Below, piece after piece: positions 7,325 through 17,170 of a stretch of DNA of 64,000 nt. Made by a program: the position numbers and the translations under genes. This DNA comes from Geomonas sp. Red32 (lineage in GTDB: Bacteria; Desulfobacterota; Desulfuromonadia; Geobacterales; Geobacteraceae): positions 310,001-374,000 of the forward strand of contig NZ_JAKLOY010000004.1 of assembly GCF_023652955.1 (NCBI RefSeq). Direction: 5' to 3'. How positions within the stretch are numbered: the first letter of the stretch is position 1; each line of letters starts with the position of its first letter. The notes under the pieces are model-generated. The model saw only the letters and a list, made by a program, of their open reading frames with translations. It was not told the DNA's origin and searched no databases.

Positions 7325-9976
7325 CTACTTCTTCCCCGCCAGTTCGAGGACGGCGGGGAGGGTGATCATGAAAGCGATCTGGCAGGCGACCATGCCGAGC
7401 GACATGACGGCGCCGATGGAGAAGACCCCCTGGTGGTGCGCCACCATGAGGGCACCGAAGCTCGCCATGATGGTCAGGGTGTTGAGGAGGACCCCCACCC
7501 CGGTGCTCGAGGTGATCACGGTGGCGGCACTCTCGTCCTCGCGCCGGAAGCGGTTGATGATGTAGATGCCGGAGTCGACGGCGATCCCCAGGACCAGCGG
7601 CATGACGATGATGTTGGCCGAGTTGAAGCTGATCCCGAAGATCCACATCCCCGCCACCATGAAGAGGATCCCCACCACTAGCGGCACGAGGCCGATGAGG
7701 GCGAACTTGATGCTCCTGAAGGCGATCAGCAGGATCCCGACGATGGCCACGAAGGCGTAGATGAAGGCCATCCGGTAGGCGTCGCGCATGATGGTCATCG
7801 ACTCGTACACCATGACCGGCTCCCCGGTGGCATGGGGCTCGATCCTTCTCACGTCGTCGAGGAAGGCCTTGAGCGGCTTCAGGTCGAAGATCTCGTTCTT
7901 GGGCGCCACCTGGAGCATGAGCTTGCCGGTCTTGCCGACGAAGCGCGCCCGCAGATCCGCCGGGATGTCCTTATCGGCGATCGGGTGGGCGTTCAGGCTC
8001 TGCTTTAAAAGGGCGATCTTTTGCGGGAGCTCGGCGAACATCCCCCCCTGGAAATCCTGCAGCATCCCGACCGCGTTCTTGTCCCGCTCCTTGTCGAGCT
8101 TTGCGAAGAAGGTGTCGAGCACGGTGAGGAATTTCCCGACCGGTTTGGCCTCCGGGCGCCGTTCCTTTTCGAGCTTCGCCTTCACCTTCACCACCGCATT
8201 CCTGAAATCCTCGAAGACCCGGGGGAGCTCCATGAGAGAGAGCTCCGGCTCGTAGGTCTGCGGCTTGACCTGGTCGAGCTCCTGCCGGATGGCGGCCAGC
8301 TCGGCGAGCTTCTCGGGCTGCTGGTCGGGGACGAAGGTGTTGATGCTCACCACGTGGTCCACGGTGGGAAGCGCCTCCAGCTTCCTGGTCTTTTCGGCGG
8401 CCTCGGCGGGGTTATTGGCGGTGACCACCGCGAAGTAGCCGGCGTTCTCCTTGCTGCTCATGAGCTTGTAGGCGTAGGTCACCGACTGGAGCCCCTTGGC
8501 CTGCAGGTTCATCAGGTTGTAGTCGAAGGAGATCCGCGACAGCGGGTAGAGGGAGGCGGCGCAGAGAAGCGCGGTGGCCGCGATCACGAAGCGGGGATGG
8601 CCGAACAGAAGCATGGAGAGCCGCGAAAAGCGCGGGGCGGCCTCGACCGGGGCAACCCGGCGCGGCTTTCTCCAGCGGGCCAAAAGGACCAGCATGGCGG
8701 GGAGCACGGTGAAGGTCACCGCCACGCAGATGGCGACGCCGCCGGCGGCGATGATCCCCAGTTCGGCGATGCCGCGGAAATCGGTGAAGACGAAGGTGAG
8801 GAAGGCGGCGGCGACGGTGGCGGCGGCCATCACGATGGCCCAGGCGTTACGCTCCAGGCCGGTGCCGATGGCGTCCAGCTCGTTTTGCCCGAGGCGGAGC
8901 TCCTCCTGGTAGCGGAGCACGAGCTGGATCCCGTACTCGATCCCGATCCCGATCAGCATGATGGCGAACACCATGGAGAGGATGTTCAGGTGCCCGACCG
9001 CGCCGGTGGCGAACCCGAAGGAGAGCGAGATGGCGACCAGAAGCGAGATCATGGCGGCGAAGACGTTGAGCACCCCGCGGAAGGCAAGGAGCAGGAGCAC
9101 CACGGTAAGTGCCAGCGACACCACGGTGGCGATGGAGATGTCTCTCTGGCTGGTGGTCATCTCCTCGTTCTCGAGGACCGGGGAACCGGTGAGACCGACG
9201 GACACCCCCTTGAACTCGGGAAGCTTCTGGAGCTTGGCCACCTCGGCGCGCACCTTGGCGATGGCGGCCTGGGCCGGGACGAAGCCGGTCATCTTCCTCA
9301 CCGGGAGCGCGGTCAGGATCTGCTGCTTCCCTGCCTTGGCGAAGGCGGAATCCTGGCTCATGAACATCCCCTCGATGGAGGGGGGAGCCCCGCCGGCCGC
9401 ACCGAAGGTGGAGAAGCCGGTCCCCAGCTTGTCGAGCATGAAGACGATCTCGGGGAGCTTCGAGTTGTCCCCGGCGGCGTAGGCGTCCATGGTCCTCGTC
9501 ATGTAGGTGAAGAGGGTCTGCACCGACGGCGACTTGGAGAGCTCCTTCAGGGCCGGGGTGGCCAGGGCGATGTTCCGGTGGAGCTCCTTGATGTCGGAAA
9601 GCGGCATGAAGAGCAGGCCGTTGTCCCGGAAGAAGGGGAGCGCGTAGGGATAGAAGATCTGGGCGAAGTGCTCCTTGTCGGCGGAAAGGGCGTCGAAGAG
9701 CTTCTGGCCGAAGGCTCCGGCCTTCTCGGCGTCCTGGCTTTCGATGACCGCCACGATGTCTTCGGGGTCGCCGAACTCGGCACGATAGGCCTGATAGTCA
9801 CGGTTGAAGGATGTGTTCTTCGGCATCAGGTCATCCCGGCCGGTGAGAAACTCCATACGCTGTGACGTATACACAAGAGAGATCGCCGACAGTACCAAGG
9901 CCACCAACACTACCAGCCAGGGATGTCTCGACGAGAGGGAAAAGAGTGCGCTCCGCGATTTCGCGTTTCCGTTCAT
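7325..9976 (-). CDS. hpnN: Hopanoid-associated RND (MMPL) transporter HpnN
   Basis: An 883-residue inner-membrane RND-superfamily protein. It has one N-terminal helix, a large periplasmic domain, a block of five to six helices, a second periplasmic domain, and a second helix block near the C-terminus. HpnN moves hopanoids to the outer membrane in characterised bacteria. The family call rests on the MMPL layout, the Gly-Ile-Glu-Tyr-Gly-Ile-Gln and Gly-Ile-Ala-Val-Asp-Ser-Gly segments in the helix blocks, and its position head-to-head with squalene-hopene cyclase (227-bp shared promoter region). The ATG is preceded by CAGGA. mnmM follows 7 nt downstream. Confidence 0.92.
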   Translation of the reverse strand: MNGNAKSRSALFSLSSRHPWLVVLVALVLSAISLVYTSQRMEFLTGRDDLMPKNTSFNRDYQAYRAEFGDPEDIVAVIESQDAEKAGAFGQKLFDALSADKEHFAQIFYPYALPFFRDNGLLFMPLSDIKELHRNIALATPALKELSKSPSVQTLFTYMTRTMDAYAAGDNSKLPEIVFMLDKLGTGFSTFGAAGGAPPSIEGMFMSQDSAFAKAGKQQILTALPVRKMTGFVPAQAAIAKVRAEVAKLQKLPEFKGVSVGLTGSPVLENEEMTTSQRDISIATVVSLALTVVLLLLAFRGVLNVFAAMISLLVAISLSFGFATGAVGHLNILSMVFAIMLIGIGIEYGIQLVLRYQEELRLGQNELDAIGTGLERNAWAIVMAAATVAAAFLTFVFTDFRGIAELGIIAAGGVAICVAVTFTVLPAMLVLLARWRKPRRVAPVEAAPRFSRLSMLLFGHPRFVIAATALLCAASLYPLSRISFDYNLMNLQAKGLQSVTYAYKLMSSKENAGYFAVVTANNPAEAAEKTRKLEALPTVDHVVSINTFVPDQQPEKLAELAAIRQELDQVKPQTYEPELSLMELPRVFEDFRNAVVKVKAKLEKERRPEAKPVGKFLTVLDTFFAKLDKERDKNAVGMLQDFQGGMFAELPQKIALLKQSLNAHPIADKDIPADLRARFVGKTGKLMLQVAPKNEIFDLKPLKAFLDDVRRIEPHATGEPVMVYESMTIMRDAYRMAFIYAFVAIVGILLIAFRSIKFALIGLVPLVVGILFMVAGMWIFGISFNSANIIVMPLVLGIAVDSGIYIINRFRREDESAATVITSSTGVGVLLNTLTIMASFGALMVAHHQGVFSIGAVMSLGMVACQIAFMITLPAVLELAGKK

Positions 9977-10141
9977 AGTTATCCTGCCTTCCTTTGCCCC
10001 GGGTCAAAGAGAAGCAACCTAGCACACCGTTGGGTGCTAAATCAAGATTCGGCAGCGAAACCGCCGATTTAATAGATAGATAGGCAATCCGCAATTAAAA
10101 AAGGGTGTACCTTTGAGCAAAGTTATGATATTTCTGCCAGC

Positions 10142-10169
10142 TTGTAACTAGCATTAAAACCGATACACT
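10142..10169 (+). promoter_or_regulatory. Candidate sigma-70 promoter for the shc operon
   Basis: TTGTAA (10142-10147), a 16-base spacer and TACACT (10164-10169), about 38 nt before the shc start. Each hexamer matches the consensus in four of six positions. It lies in the 227-bp divergent region between hpnN and shc, which is AT-richer than the genes. Confidence 0.35.
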
Positions 10170-10206
10170 GCATGAACTTACGCCAATCCACCAAAAGGAG
10201 TTTGTG

Positions 10207-12249
10207 GTGACATCCCCCTTCAAGCACCCCATATCACCCGCACTGACTTCATTCAACGGGCCCGCCGTCGAACCGGAGAAGGTCGTCGGCCAAAGCCAGG
10301 GAGCCAAGGTACACCGGCTTCCCCCTTCCATCTGGAAGCGGAAGCCGGGGAGCGCGCAGACCCAACTCGACGTAGCGATCGAAGCAAGCAGGGATTTCTT
10401 CTTCAGAGAGCAGCTCCCCCAGGGGTACTGGTGGGCCGAGCTGGAATCGAACACCACCATCACCGCCGAATACATCATGCTGTTTCACTTCCTGGGTCTG
10501 GTCGACCACGAGAAGCAGCGCAAGATGGCCAACTACCTCCTCTCCAAGCAGACCGAAGACGGTTCCTGGACCATCTACTACGGCGGCCCGGGCGACCTCT
10601 CCACCACGGTGGAGGCCTACTTCGCCCTGAAACTCTCCGGCTATCCGGCGGAGCACCCCGCCATGCAGAAGGCGCGCGCCTTCGTGCTGGAACACGGCGG
10701 GATCATCAAGACCCGCGTCTTCACCAAGATCTTCCTGGCACTGTTCGGCGAGTTCGCCTGGTTCGGGGTCCCGAGCATGCCGGTCGAGCTCATGCTGCTT
10801 CCCAACTGGGCCTACTTCAACATGTACGAGCTCTCCAGCTGGGCCCGGGCGACCATCATCCCGCTTTCCGTGGTGATGACCAACCGCCCGGTGAAGAAGC
10901 TCCCCCCTTCCATGCGCGTGCAGGAGCTCTTCGTGAGGCCGCCGCGCCCCATCGATTACACCTTCACCAAGGAAGACGGGATCCTCACCTGGAAGAACTT
11001 CTTCATCGGCGTGGACCACATGCTGAAGGTCTACGAGAGAAGCCCCATCCGTCCCTTCAAGAAGCGGGCGCTGGCGGTGGCCGAGAAGTGGGTGCTCGAT
11101 CACCAGGAGACCACCGGCGACTGGGGCGGCATCCAGCCGGCCATGCTGAACGCCATTCTCTGCCTGAACGCGCTCGGCTATCCGAACGACCACCCGGTTA
11201 TCGTGCGCGGCATGGAGGCCCTGGCCAACTTCTGCATCGAGAGCGACGACCAGCTCGTCCTGCAGTCGTGCATCTCCCCGGTCTGGGACACCGCGCTGGC
11301 CTTGAAGGCACTGACCGACGCCGGGGTCCCCAACGACCATCCCTCGCTCGTCAAGGCTGCCCAGTGGCTGCTCGACAAGGAAGTGAGAAAGCCCGGGGAC
11401 TGGAAGATCAAGTCCCCCGACCTCGAGGCGGGCGGCTGGGCCTTCGAATTCCTCAACGACTGGTTTCCGGACGTCGACGACTCCGGCTTCGTCATGATGG
11501 CCTTGAAAGGGATCAAGGTCAAAGACCGGAAGCACATGGAAGGTGCCATCAAGCGCGGCATCACCTGGTGCCTCGGGATGCAGAGCAAAAACGGCGGGTG
11601 GGGCGCCTTCGACAAGGACAACACCAAGTACCTGTTGAACAAGATCCCCTTCGCCGACCTGGAGGCGCTGATCGATCCCCCCACCGCGGACCTGACCGGC
11701 CGCATGCTGGAGCTGATGGGGAACTTCGGCTACTCCAAGAACTACGACGCGGCCGTCCGCGCCCTGGAGTTCCTGAAGATCACCCAGGAACCGGAAGGGT
11801 GCTGGTGGGGACGCTGGGGGGTCAACTACCTCTACGGCACCTGGTCGGTCCTTTGCGGCCTGCAGGCGATCGGCGAGGACATGACCCAGCCCTACATCCG
11901 TAAGGCGGTGAACTGGATCAAGTCGCACCAGAACATCGACGGCGGCTGGGGCGAGACCTGCGAATCGTACCACGACCGCACCCTGATGGGGATCGGCGAG
12001 AGCACCGCCTCCCAGACCGGCTGGGCGCTTTTGGCCCTGATGGCGGCGGGCGAGGCGAACTCGTCGGCAGTGACCCGCGGCGTCCAGTACCTGATCTCCA
12101 CCCAGAAGGCCGACGGCACCTGGGACGAGACCCAGTACACCGGCACCGGGTTCCCGAAATACTTCATGATCAAGTACCACATCTACCGTAACTGCTTCCC
12201 GCTGATGGCGCTCGGCACCTACCGCGAGCAGACCGCGGGCAAGGAGTAG
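10207..12249 (+). CDS. shc: Squalene-hopene cyclase
   Basis: Cyclises squalene to hopene/hopanol at the membrane, the committed step of hopanoid synthesis. About 680 residues, normal for the family. The catalytic DXDD motif is present as Asp-Val-Asp-Asp (423-426 counted from the GTG at 10204), along with several QW-type repeats (Gln-Thr-Glu-Asp-Gly-Ser-Trp, Gln-Glu-Pro-Glu-Gly-Cys-Trp, Gln-Asn-Ile-Asp-Gly-Gly-Trp). Two GTG codons are in tandem; I favour the second because AAAAGGAG then sits 6 nt upstream rather than 3. It leads a plus-strand run with hpnA (9 bp gap), dxs and hpnH, and is divergent from hpnN. Confidence 0.97.
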   Translation: MTSPFKHPISPALTSFNGPAVEPEKVVGQSQGAKVHRLPPSIWKRKPGSAQTQLDVAIEASRDFFFREQLPQGYWWAELESNTTITAEYIMLFHFLGLVDHEKQRKMANYLLSKQTEDGSWTIYYGGPGDLSTTVEAYFALKLSGYPAEHPAMQKARAFVLEHGGIIKTRVFTKIFLALFGEFAWFGVPSMPVELMLLPNWAYFNMYELSSWARATIIPLSVVMTNRPVKKLPPSMRVQELFVRPPRPIDYTFTKEDGILTWKNFFIGVDHMLKVYERSPIRPFKKRALAVAEKWVLDHQETTGDWGGIQPAMLNAILCLNALGYPNDHPVIVRGMEALANFCIESDDQLVLQSCISPVWDTALALKALTDAGVPNDHPSLVKAAQWLLDKEVRKPGDWKIKSPDLEAGGWAFEFLNDWFPDVDDSGFVMMALKGIKVKDRKHMEGAIKRGITWCLGMQSKNGGWGAFDKDNTKYLLNKIPFADLEALIDPPTADLTGRMLELMGNFGYSKNYDAAVRALEFLKITQEPEGCWWGRWGVNYLYGTWSVLCGLQAIGEDMTQPYIRKAVNWIKSHQNIDGGWGETCESYHDRTLMGIGESTASQTGWALLALMAAGEANSSAVTRGVQYLISTQKADGTWDETQYTGTGFPKYFMIKYHIYRNCFPLMALGTYREQTAGKE

Positions 12250-12258
12250 GCGTACCGC

Positions 12259-13245
12259 GTGAAAGCGTTCGTCACCGGGGCCACCGGTTTCATAGGTGCC
12301 AGCATCGTCCGGGAGCTTCTGAAGGACGGTTACGAGGTGCGCGTCCTCGCCCGCCCCGGCTCCGACCGGAGAAACCTGGACGGTCTCGAGGTGGAGATCT
12401 TCGAGGGGGACCTCTCGGACCAGGCTTCGCTCACCCGGGGGCTTGCCGGCTGCGGCCAGCTCTTCCACGCCGCCGCCGATTACCGGCTCTGGACCAAAAC
12501 GCCGGCCTCCATGTACGATGCCAACGTCGGCGGGACCACCAGGATCCTGGCCGCCGCGCTGGAAGCCGGGGTCGGGAAGGTGGTCTACACCTCCAGCGTC
12601 GGGACGCTGGGTAACCCCGGGGACGGCACCCCCGGGACCGAATCCACCCCGGTGGATTTCGGGCAGATGGTCGGGGACTACAAGAAGAGCAAGTTCCTGG
12701 CCGAGCGTGCCGCCGAGGAATTCATCGCCAAGGGGCTTCCCCTGGTGATCGTGAATCCCTCCACGCCGGTGGGGCCGATGGACATCAAGCCGACCCCGAC
12801 CGGGAAGATCATCGTCGACTTCTTGAACGGCAAGATGCCGGCCTATCTCGACACCGGACTGAACCTGATCGATGTCGAGACCTGCGCACGCGGGCACCTG
12901 CTCGCGGCGGAGAAGGGAAGGATCGGGGAGAAATACATCCTCGGCAACGAGAACCTGACCCTCGCCCGCATCTTCACCCTGCTTTCCGGGATCACGGGCT
13001 TGAAGGCCCCCAAGGTCAGGCTCCCCTACTACCCCATCCTGGCCGCCGCCTACCTGAACGAGGCGATCTCGGCGGTAACCGGGAAGGAACCGCTCATCCC
13101 GCTCGCCGGGGTGCAGATGGCTAAAAAATTCATGTACTTCGACCCGTCCAAGGCGGTAGCCGAACTGGGGCTCCCGCTCACCCCGATCAAGGGGTCCTTG
13201 GAGCGCGCGGTCGATTGGTTCCGCAGCCACGGCTACGCCAGGTAG
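12259..13245 (+). CDS. hpnA: Hopanoid-associated sugar epimerase HpnA
   Basis: A 328-residue extended short-chain dehydrogenase/NAD-dependent epimerase. The N-terminal dinucleotide motif is Gly-x-x-Gly-x-x-Gly (residues 7-13) and the catalytic Tyr-Lys-Lys-Ser-Lys has Tyr141 and Lys145. It matches the hopanoid-associated epimerase HpnA in length, in Ala-Ala-Asp-Tyr-Arg-Leu-Trp, and in neighbourhood. Its GTG start lies 9 bp after shc. The exact substrate of HpnA in hopanoid side-chain synthesis is not settled, so the reaction is left open. Confidence 0.9.
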   Translation: MKAFVTGATGFIGASIVRELLKDGYEVRVLARPGSDRRNLDGLEVEIFEGDLSDQASLTRGLAGCGQLFHAAADYRLWTKTPASMYDANVGGTTRILAAALEAGVGKVVYTSSVGTLGNPGDGTPGTESTPVDFGQMVGDYKKSKFLAERAAEEFIAKGLPLVIVNPSTPVGPMDIKPTPTGKIIVDFLNGKMPAYLDTGLNLIDVETCARGHLLAAEKGRIGEKYILGNENLTLARIFTLLSGITGLKAPKVRLPYYPILAAAYLNEAISAVTGKEPLIPLAGVQMAKKFMYFDPSKAVAELGLPLTPIKGSLERAVDWFRSHGYAR

Positions 13246-13258
13246 CTTGGCCTGCGGA

Positions 13259-13301
13259 CCGGCTTTCGGGGAAACCTCCTGTCCCCGTTAAAGAAAGCCG
13301 G
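13259..13301 (+). other. Strong hairpin in the hpnA-dxs gap
   Basis: CCGGCTTT pairs with AAAGCCGG, with an inner GGGGA/TCCCC stem and a nine-base loop. It lies 14 nt after the hpnA stop in the 176-bp leader of dxs. It has no T-run, so it is more likely a processing or regulatory structure than a terminator. I could not match it to a known riboswitch. Confidence 0.45.
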
Positions 13302-13421
13302 ATAAGAGGCGTCCACGGGAGGACGAACGGGACGGGCTTGGCAGGTGCCGGCCCCCTTGCAGCAACATCCCCCTGGATACAGGCGTCCACTTTTTTTCTT
13401 TTCTCTAAGTAGGGTCGATAC

Positions 13422-15332
13422 ATGTACAAGCTCCTTTCCAAGATCAATGGTCCCGGCGACCTGAAGAAGCTCAAGACCGACGAGCTGGTGAAGCTCGCCG
13501 ACGAAGTCCGCGAGTTCCTTCTGGAGACCGTCCCCAAGACCGGCGGGCACCTCGCCTCCAACCTCGGCTGCGTCGAGCTCTCCATCGCCCTTCACTACTG
13601 CTTCAACTCTCCGGTGGACAAGATCGTCTGGGACGTCGGCCACCAGGCCTACACCCACAAGATCCTCACCGGCCGCCGCGACCGCTTCCACACCCAGCGC
13701 TGCTACAAGGGGCTGAGCGGTTTCCCGAAGCGCTCCGAATCTCCCCATGACGCCTTCGGCGTCGGGCACTCCTCGACCTCGATCTCGGCAGGGCTCGGGA
13801 TGGCGGCCGCCCACTCCCTTGCCGGCGACGACAGCCGGGCCATCGCGGTGATCGGCGACGGCTCGCTCACCGGCGGGATGGCCTTCGAGGCCCTGAACCA
13901 GGCCGGGCATCTCAGAAAGAACCTGATCGTGGTCCTAAACGACAACGAGATGTCGATCTCCAAGAACGTGGGGGCGCTCTCCTCCTTCATCTCCCGGAAG
14001 ATGACCGGCGGCTACTACCGCGGCCTCAAGAAGGAAATGGAAGGGCTGATCTCCGCCATCCCGGCCATCGGCGGCAACATCCTGCACTTCGCCAAGAAGG
14101 CCGAGAACACCCTGAAGGGGTTCCTGACCCCGGGGACCCTGTTCGAGGCGCTCGGCTTCGAGTACGTAGGCCCCATCCCCGGCCACGACATCCCGACCAT
14201 GATCGGCGTCCTTGAGAACGTGAAGAACCTGGAAGGCCCGATCCTTCTCCACGTGATGACCAAGAAGGGGAAAGGGTATCTGCCGGCCGAGCAGACTCCC
14301 GACAAGTTCCACGGGATCGCCCCGGTGAAGCCCGCCAGCGCGGCCCCCGCCAAACCGGCCCCCCCCTCCTACACCCAGGTGTTCGGGGAGACGCTGGTGA
14401 AGCTCGGAGCGGCGGACAAGAAGATCGTCGCCATCACCGCCGCCATGCCCGACGGCACCGGGCTTTCCCCCTTCGCCAAGGCCTACCCCGACCGCTTCTT
14501 CGACGTCGGCATCGCCGAGCAGCACGCCCTCACCTTCGCGGCCGGGCTTGCCGCGGAAGGGTTCCGTCCGGTGGCGGCCATCTACTCGACCTTCCTGCAG
14601 CGCGCCTACGACCAGGTGTTCCACGACATCTGCCTGCAAAAGCTCGGCGTCACCCTGGCGCTCGACCGCGCCGGCCTGGTCGGCGACGACGGCCCGACCC
14701 ACCACGGCGCCTTCGACATCTCCTACTTACGGCACCTGCCGGAACTGACCGTGATGGCGCCCAAGGACGAGAACGAGCTGCAGCACATGCTGAAGACCGC
14801 CGTCTACCTCGGGCGTCCGGTTTCCCTCCGCTACCCGCGCGGCGCGGGCTACGGCGTGGAGATGGACAAGGAGATCAAGGAGCTGGAGATCGGCAAGGGG
14901 GAGGTGCTCGTGGAAGGGAGCGACGTCACCCTGGTTGCCATCGGCTCCACCGTCTATCCTGCCCTGGAGGCCGCCAAGCTCCTCAGGGAGAAAGGGATCT
15001 CCGCCGGGGTGGTCAACGCACGCTTCATCAAGCCGCTCGACACCGCGCTGATCCTCGGCGAGGCGACAAAGACCGGCTGCATCGTCACCGTCGAGGAGAA
15101 CTCGCTGCAAGGGGGCTTCGGAAGCGCCATCCTCGAAGCGGTCTACGACTCCGGGCTCTCCTCCATCCGTGTCAAGCGGCTGGGGATTCCGGACCATTTC
15201 GTCGAGCACGGCAGCCAGGCGGAGCTCAGGAGAGACCTGGGGATCGACGGCGCCGGGATCGCGGAATCCACCGAAGCCTTCGTCAGGAAGGCGGAAGAAG
15301 GCGGCCGTCAGCACCTGGCCCGCGTGAAGTAA
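13422..15332 (+). CDS. dxs: 1-deoxy-D-xylulose-5-phosphate synthase
   Basis: A 636-residue thiamine-diphosphate enzyme that condenses pyruvate and glyceraldehyde-3-phosphate in the first step of the MEP isoprenoid pathway. Visible are Gly-His-Leu-Ala-Ser-Asn-Leu-Gly (catalytic His), the ThDP/Mg motif Gly-Asp-Gly-Ser-Leu-Thr-Gly-Gly with downstream Leu-Asn-Asp-Asn-Glu-Met-Ser-Ile, and the transketolase pyrimidine domain with Gly-Ile-Ala-Glu-Gln-His. Length is standard. Its place between hpnA and hpnH suggests supply of C5 units for squalene and hopanoids. Confidence 0.97.
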   Translation: MYKLLSKINGPGDLKKLKTDELVKLADEVREFLLETVPKTGGHLASNLGCVELSIALHYCFNSPVDKIVWDVGHQAYTHKILTGRRDRFHTQRCYKGLSGFPKRSESPHDAFGVGHSSTSISAGLGMAAAHSLAGDDSRAIAVIGDGSLTGGMAFEALNQAGHLRKNLIVVLNDNEMSISKNVGALSSFISRKMTGGYYRGLKKEMEGLISAIPAIGGNILHFAKKAENTLKGFLTPGTLFEALGFEYVGPIPGHDIPTMIGVLENVKNLEGPILLHVMTKKGKGYLPAEQTPDKFHGIAPVKPASAAPAKPAPPSYTQVFGETLVKLGAADKKIVAITAAMPDGTGLSPFAKAYPDRFFDVGIAEQHALTFAAGLAAEGFRPVAAIYSTFLQRAYDQVFHDICLQKLGVTLALDRAGLVGDDGPTHHGAFDISYLRHLPELTVMAPKDENELQHMLKTAVYLGRPVSLRYPRGAGYGVEMDKEIKELEIGKGEVLVEGSDVTLVAIGSTVYPALEAAKLLREKGISAGVVNARFIKPLDTALILGEATKTGCIVTVEENSLQGGFGSAILEAVYDSGLSSIRVKRLGIPDHFVEHGSQAELRRDLGIDGAGIAESTEAFVRKAEEGGRQHLARVK

Positions 15333-15493
15333 TCCAGTACGGCAACAAAGAACGACGGGACCGGTCATAGGGCGCCCCATTAACCCTTTGACTCGTCCCG
15401 TTTTATCGTGTAAAAATGCGCCGCGCTTTTCCCGAAAGGGAGCCCGGCCTGAAATGGCACTCAACGACTCGAAGTAGGTAAGGAAAGAAAATC

Positions 15494-16492
15494 ATGCGTT
15501 TCCCGATGCGACTCAACTATGACCTGACCAAATACATCGTCTCCAACAAGATGAAGAAGAACGACAAGTATCCGCTGGTGCTGATGCTTGAGCCGACCCA
15601 TCTTTGCAACCTTGCCTGCTCCGGCTGCGGAAGGATCCGCGAGTACGCCGACACCATCCAGGCGATGATGAGCCTCGAAGAGTGCCTGGCGTCCGTCGAC
15701 GAGTGCCCGGCACCGGTAGTTACCATCACCGGCGGCGAGCCGTTCCTCTATCCCCACATCTTCGAGCTGATCGAGGCGGTCCTCGAGCGCGGCAAGCACA
15801 TCTACCTCTGCACCAACGCGCTGTTGCTCGAGAAGGCGCTCGACAAGATGAAGCCGCACCCGAACTTCGTCCTGAACGTCCACATGGACGGGATGGAAGA
15901 GACCCACGACCGGATCCTCGAGCGTCCCGGCACCTTCAAGATCGCCATGAGCGCCATCAAGAAGGCCAAGCAGCTCGGTTTCAGGCTCTGCACCAACACC
16001 ACCATCTTCAAGGAGACCGACCTGGTCGAGATCGAGATGCTCTTCTCGCACTTGAAGGAGATAGGAGTGGACGGTTTCCTGGTGGCGCCGGGCTTCGGCT
16101 ACGAGGCGGTCGGCGAGAAGCTTTTCCTGGAGCGCCGCGAGATCCAGAAGAAATTCGAGCAGGTCTTCGAGATGAGCAAGCGTTTCCCGTTCTTCTCGAC
16201 CCCGATGTATCTCCGTTTCCTCAAAGGGGAGAAGGAGCTCCAGTGCACCCCGTGGGGGAACCCGACCAGGAACCCGCAGGGGTGGAAGGCTCCCTGCTAC
16301 CTGATCACCGACGCCCACTATGGAAGCTTCAAGGAGATGATGGAGAAGACCGAGTGGGACAAGTACGGGGTCGGCAAGGATCCCCGCTGCGCCCAGTGCA
16401 TGATGCACTGCGGCTTCGAGCCCACCGTCGTCGCCGAGATCGGCAAGAGCTGGAAAGACATGTGGGAAATGTTCCTCTGGAACCTCAGCTAG
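15494..16492 (+). CDS. hpnH: Hopanoid radical-SAM protein HpnH (adenosylhopane synthase)
   Basis: A 332-residue radical-SAM enzyme with the cluster motif Cys-x3-Cys-x2-Cys at residues 38-45 and Thr-Gly-Gly-Glu-Pro-Phe downstream. A cysteine-rich C-terminal part includes Cys-Ala-Gln-Cys-Met-Met-His-Cys. HpnH joins the 5'-deoxyadenosyl group to diploptene, making adenosylhopane, the first C35 hopanoid. The match in length, N-terminus and neighbours (shc, hpnA, dxs) is close. A rho-independent terminator begins about 20 bp after the stop and ends the island. Confidence 0.95.
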   Translation: MRFPMRLNYDLTKYIVSNKMKKNDKYPLVLMLEPTHLCNLACSGCGRIREYADTIQAMMSLEECLASVDECPAPVVTITGGEPFLYPHIFELIEAVLERGKHIYLCTNALLLEKALDKMKPHPNFVLNVHMDGMEETHDRILERPGTFKIAMSAIKKAKQLGFRLCTNTTIFKETDLVEIEMLFSHLKEIGVDGFLVAPGFGYEAVGEKLFLERREIQKKFEQVFEMSKRFPFFSTPMYLRFLKGEKELQCTPWGNPTRNPQGWKAPCYLITDAHYGSFKEMMEKTEWDKYGVGKDPRCAQCMMHCGFEPTVVAEIGKSWKDMWEMFLWNLS

Positions 16493-16511
16493 TTCACTGA
16501 TCCCATCAGTA

Positions 16512-16556
16512 CACATAAAAGCCCGCCACCTCCAAGAGGTGAGCGGGCTTTTCTTT
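16512..16556 (+). terminator. Rho-independent terminator after hpnH (direct-repeat copy 1)
   Basis: GC-rich stem AAAGCCCGC...GCGGGCTTT with an AGGT/ACCT inner stem, flanked by A and T runs, so it can work on both strands. The first 41 bp (16512-16552) recur at 19155-19195 with a single loop mismatch. Confidence 0.9.
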
Positions 16557-17170
16557 TAAGGACTGTGTGTTCCTTCCGCCTTTAATTTCTTTTTTATGAA
16601 GGCGCGTGCTGCTTTTATAGTTTCAATTTCTTCCTTCTCTAGAAGATCTGTCAGCTTTTCATCTATGGCGAGCGTTGCATTTCGAAAATCCAACTTCAGT
16701 ACCACAGGGACCACAAAGGGTGGGGGTTTGATAGCTCTTGCGTAATACAGACCAATCACTCGGATACTCCCGTCTGGATAGCTATCAGAGAATGAAAGTG
16801 CATCGACGTATTCGCACTGCCATGGCCGTTTCTCTATTTCAGGGCCAATGACATCTACGACAGGAATCACATTATAATCATTTAATAACTGAATGGAGCA
16901 TACACGATACATACCAGGCGAATTTATTAATGCCGAAAGGAAATAAAACGATCTAGGACCTACGGTGATTTGGAAGGATTGGTCTTTATCAACCTCAACC
17001 TCAGCACTAGGATCATGCCCTTTCACTTGGCTGCGAATATTGCTTTCGGCCTGATACATTACATCGCGGCTGATTCTGCTTACTGATTTCACAGGCTCTG
17101 CAACAGCCTCACTACAGAGGCAACTCAGAAGCAGTAGTAGAGATACTATTCTAATGTCTCTGCTTAGCAT
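16556..17170 (-). CDS. Secreted protein, candidate immunity protein for the muramidase
   Basis: A 204-residue protein with a clear signal peptide (hydrophobic Leu-rich core, cleavage near Ala-Val-Ala-Glu at about 24-25), so probably periplasmic. I recognise no domain. The mature part is mixed alpha/beta in character with a Lys/Glu-rich C-terminus. Its first codons overlap the end of the muramidase gene by 20 bp, and its stop codon lies in the T-run of the hpnH terminator. A periplasmic protein translated directly after a peptidoglycan-cutting effector is the usual arrangement for immunity proteins, so that is my inference; there is no sequence proof. Confidence 0.6.
   Translation of the reverse strand: MLSRDIRIVSLLLLLSCLCSEAVAEPVKSVSRISRDVMYQAESNIRSQVKGHDPSAEVEVDKDQSFQITVGPRSFYFLSALINSPGMYRVCSIQLLNDYNVIPVVDVIGPEIEKRPWQCEYVDALSFSDSYPDGSIRVIGLYYARAIKPPPFVVPVVLKLDFRNATLAIDEKLTDLLEKEEIETIKAARAFIKKKLKAEGTHSP

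Noticed and set aside
8021-9865. 614-codon open frame antisense to hpnN
   Set aside because: Low-complexity shadow frame of a clear RND transporter gene.
10249-13230. 993-codon open frame antisense to shc and hpnA
   Set aside because: Its sense strand encodes two well-recognised enzymes; the antisense frame is Gly/Asp/Val/Arg-rich as expected from GC-rich codon bias and has no domain or ribosome site.
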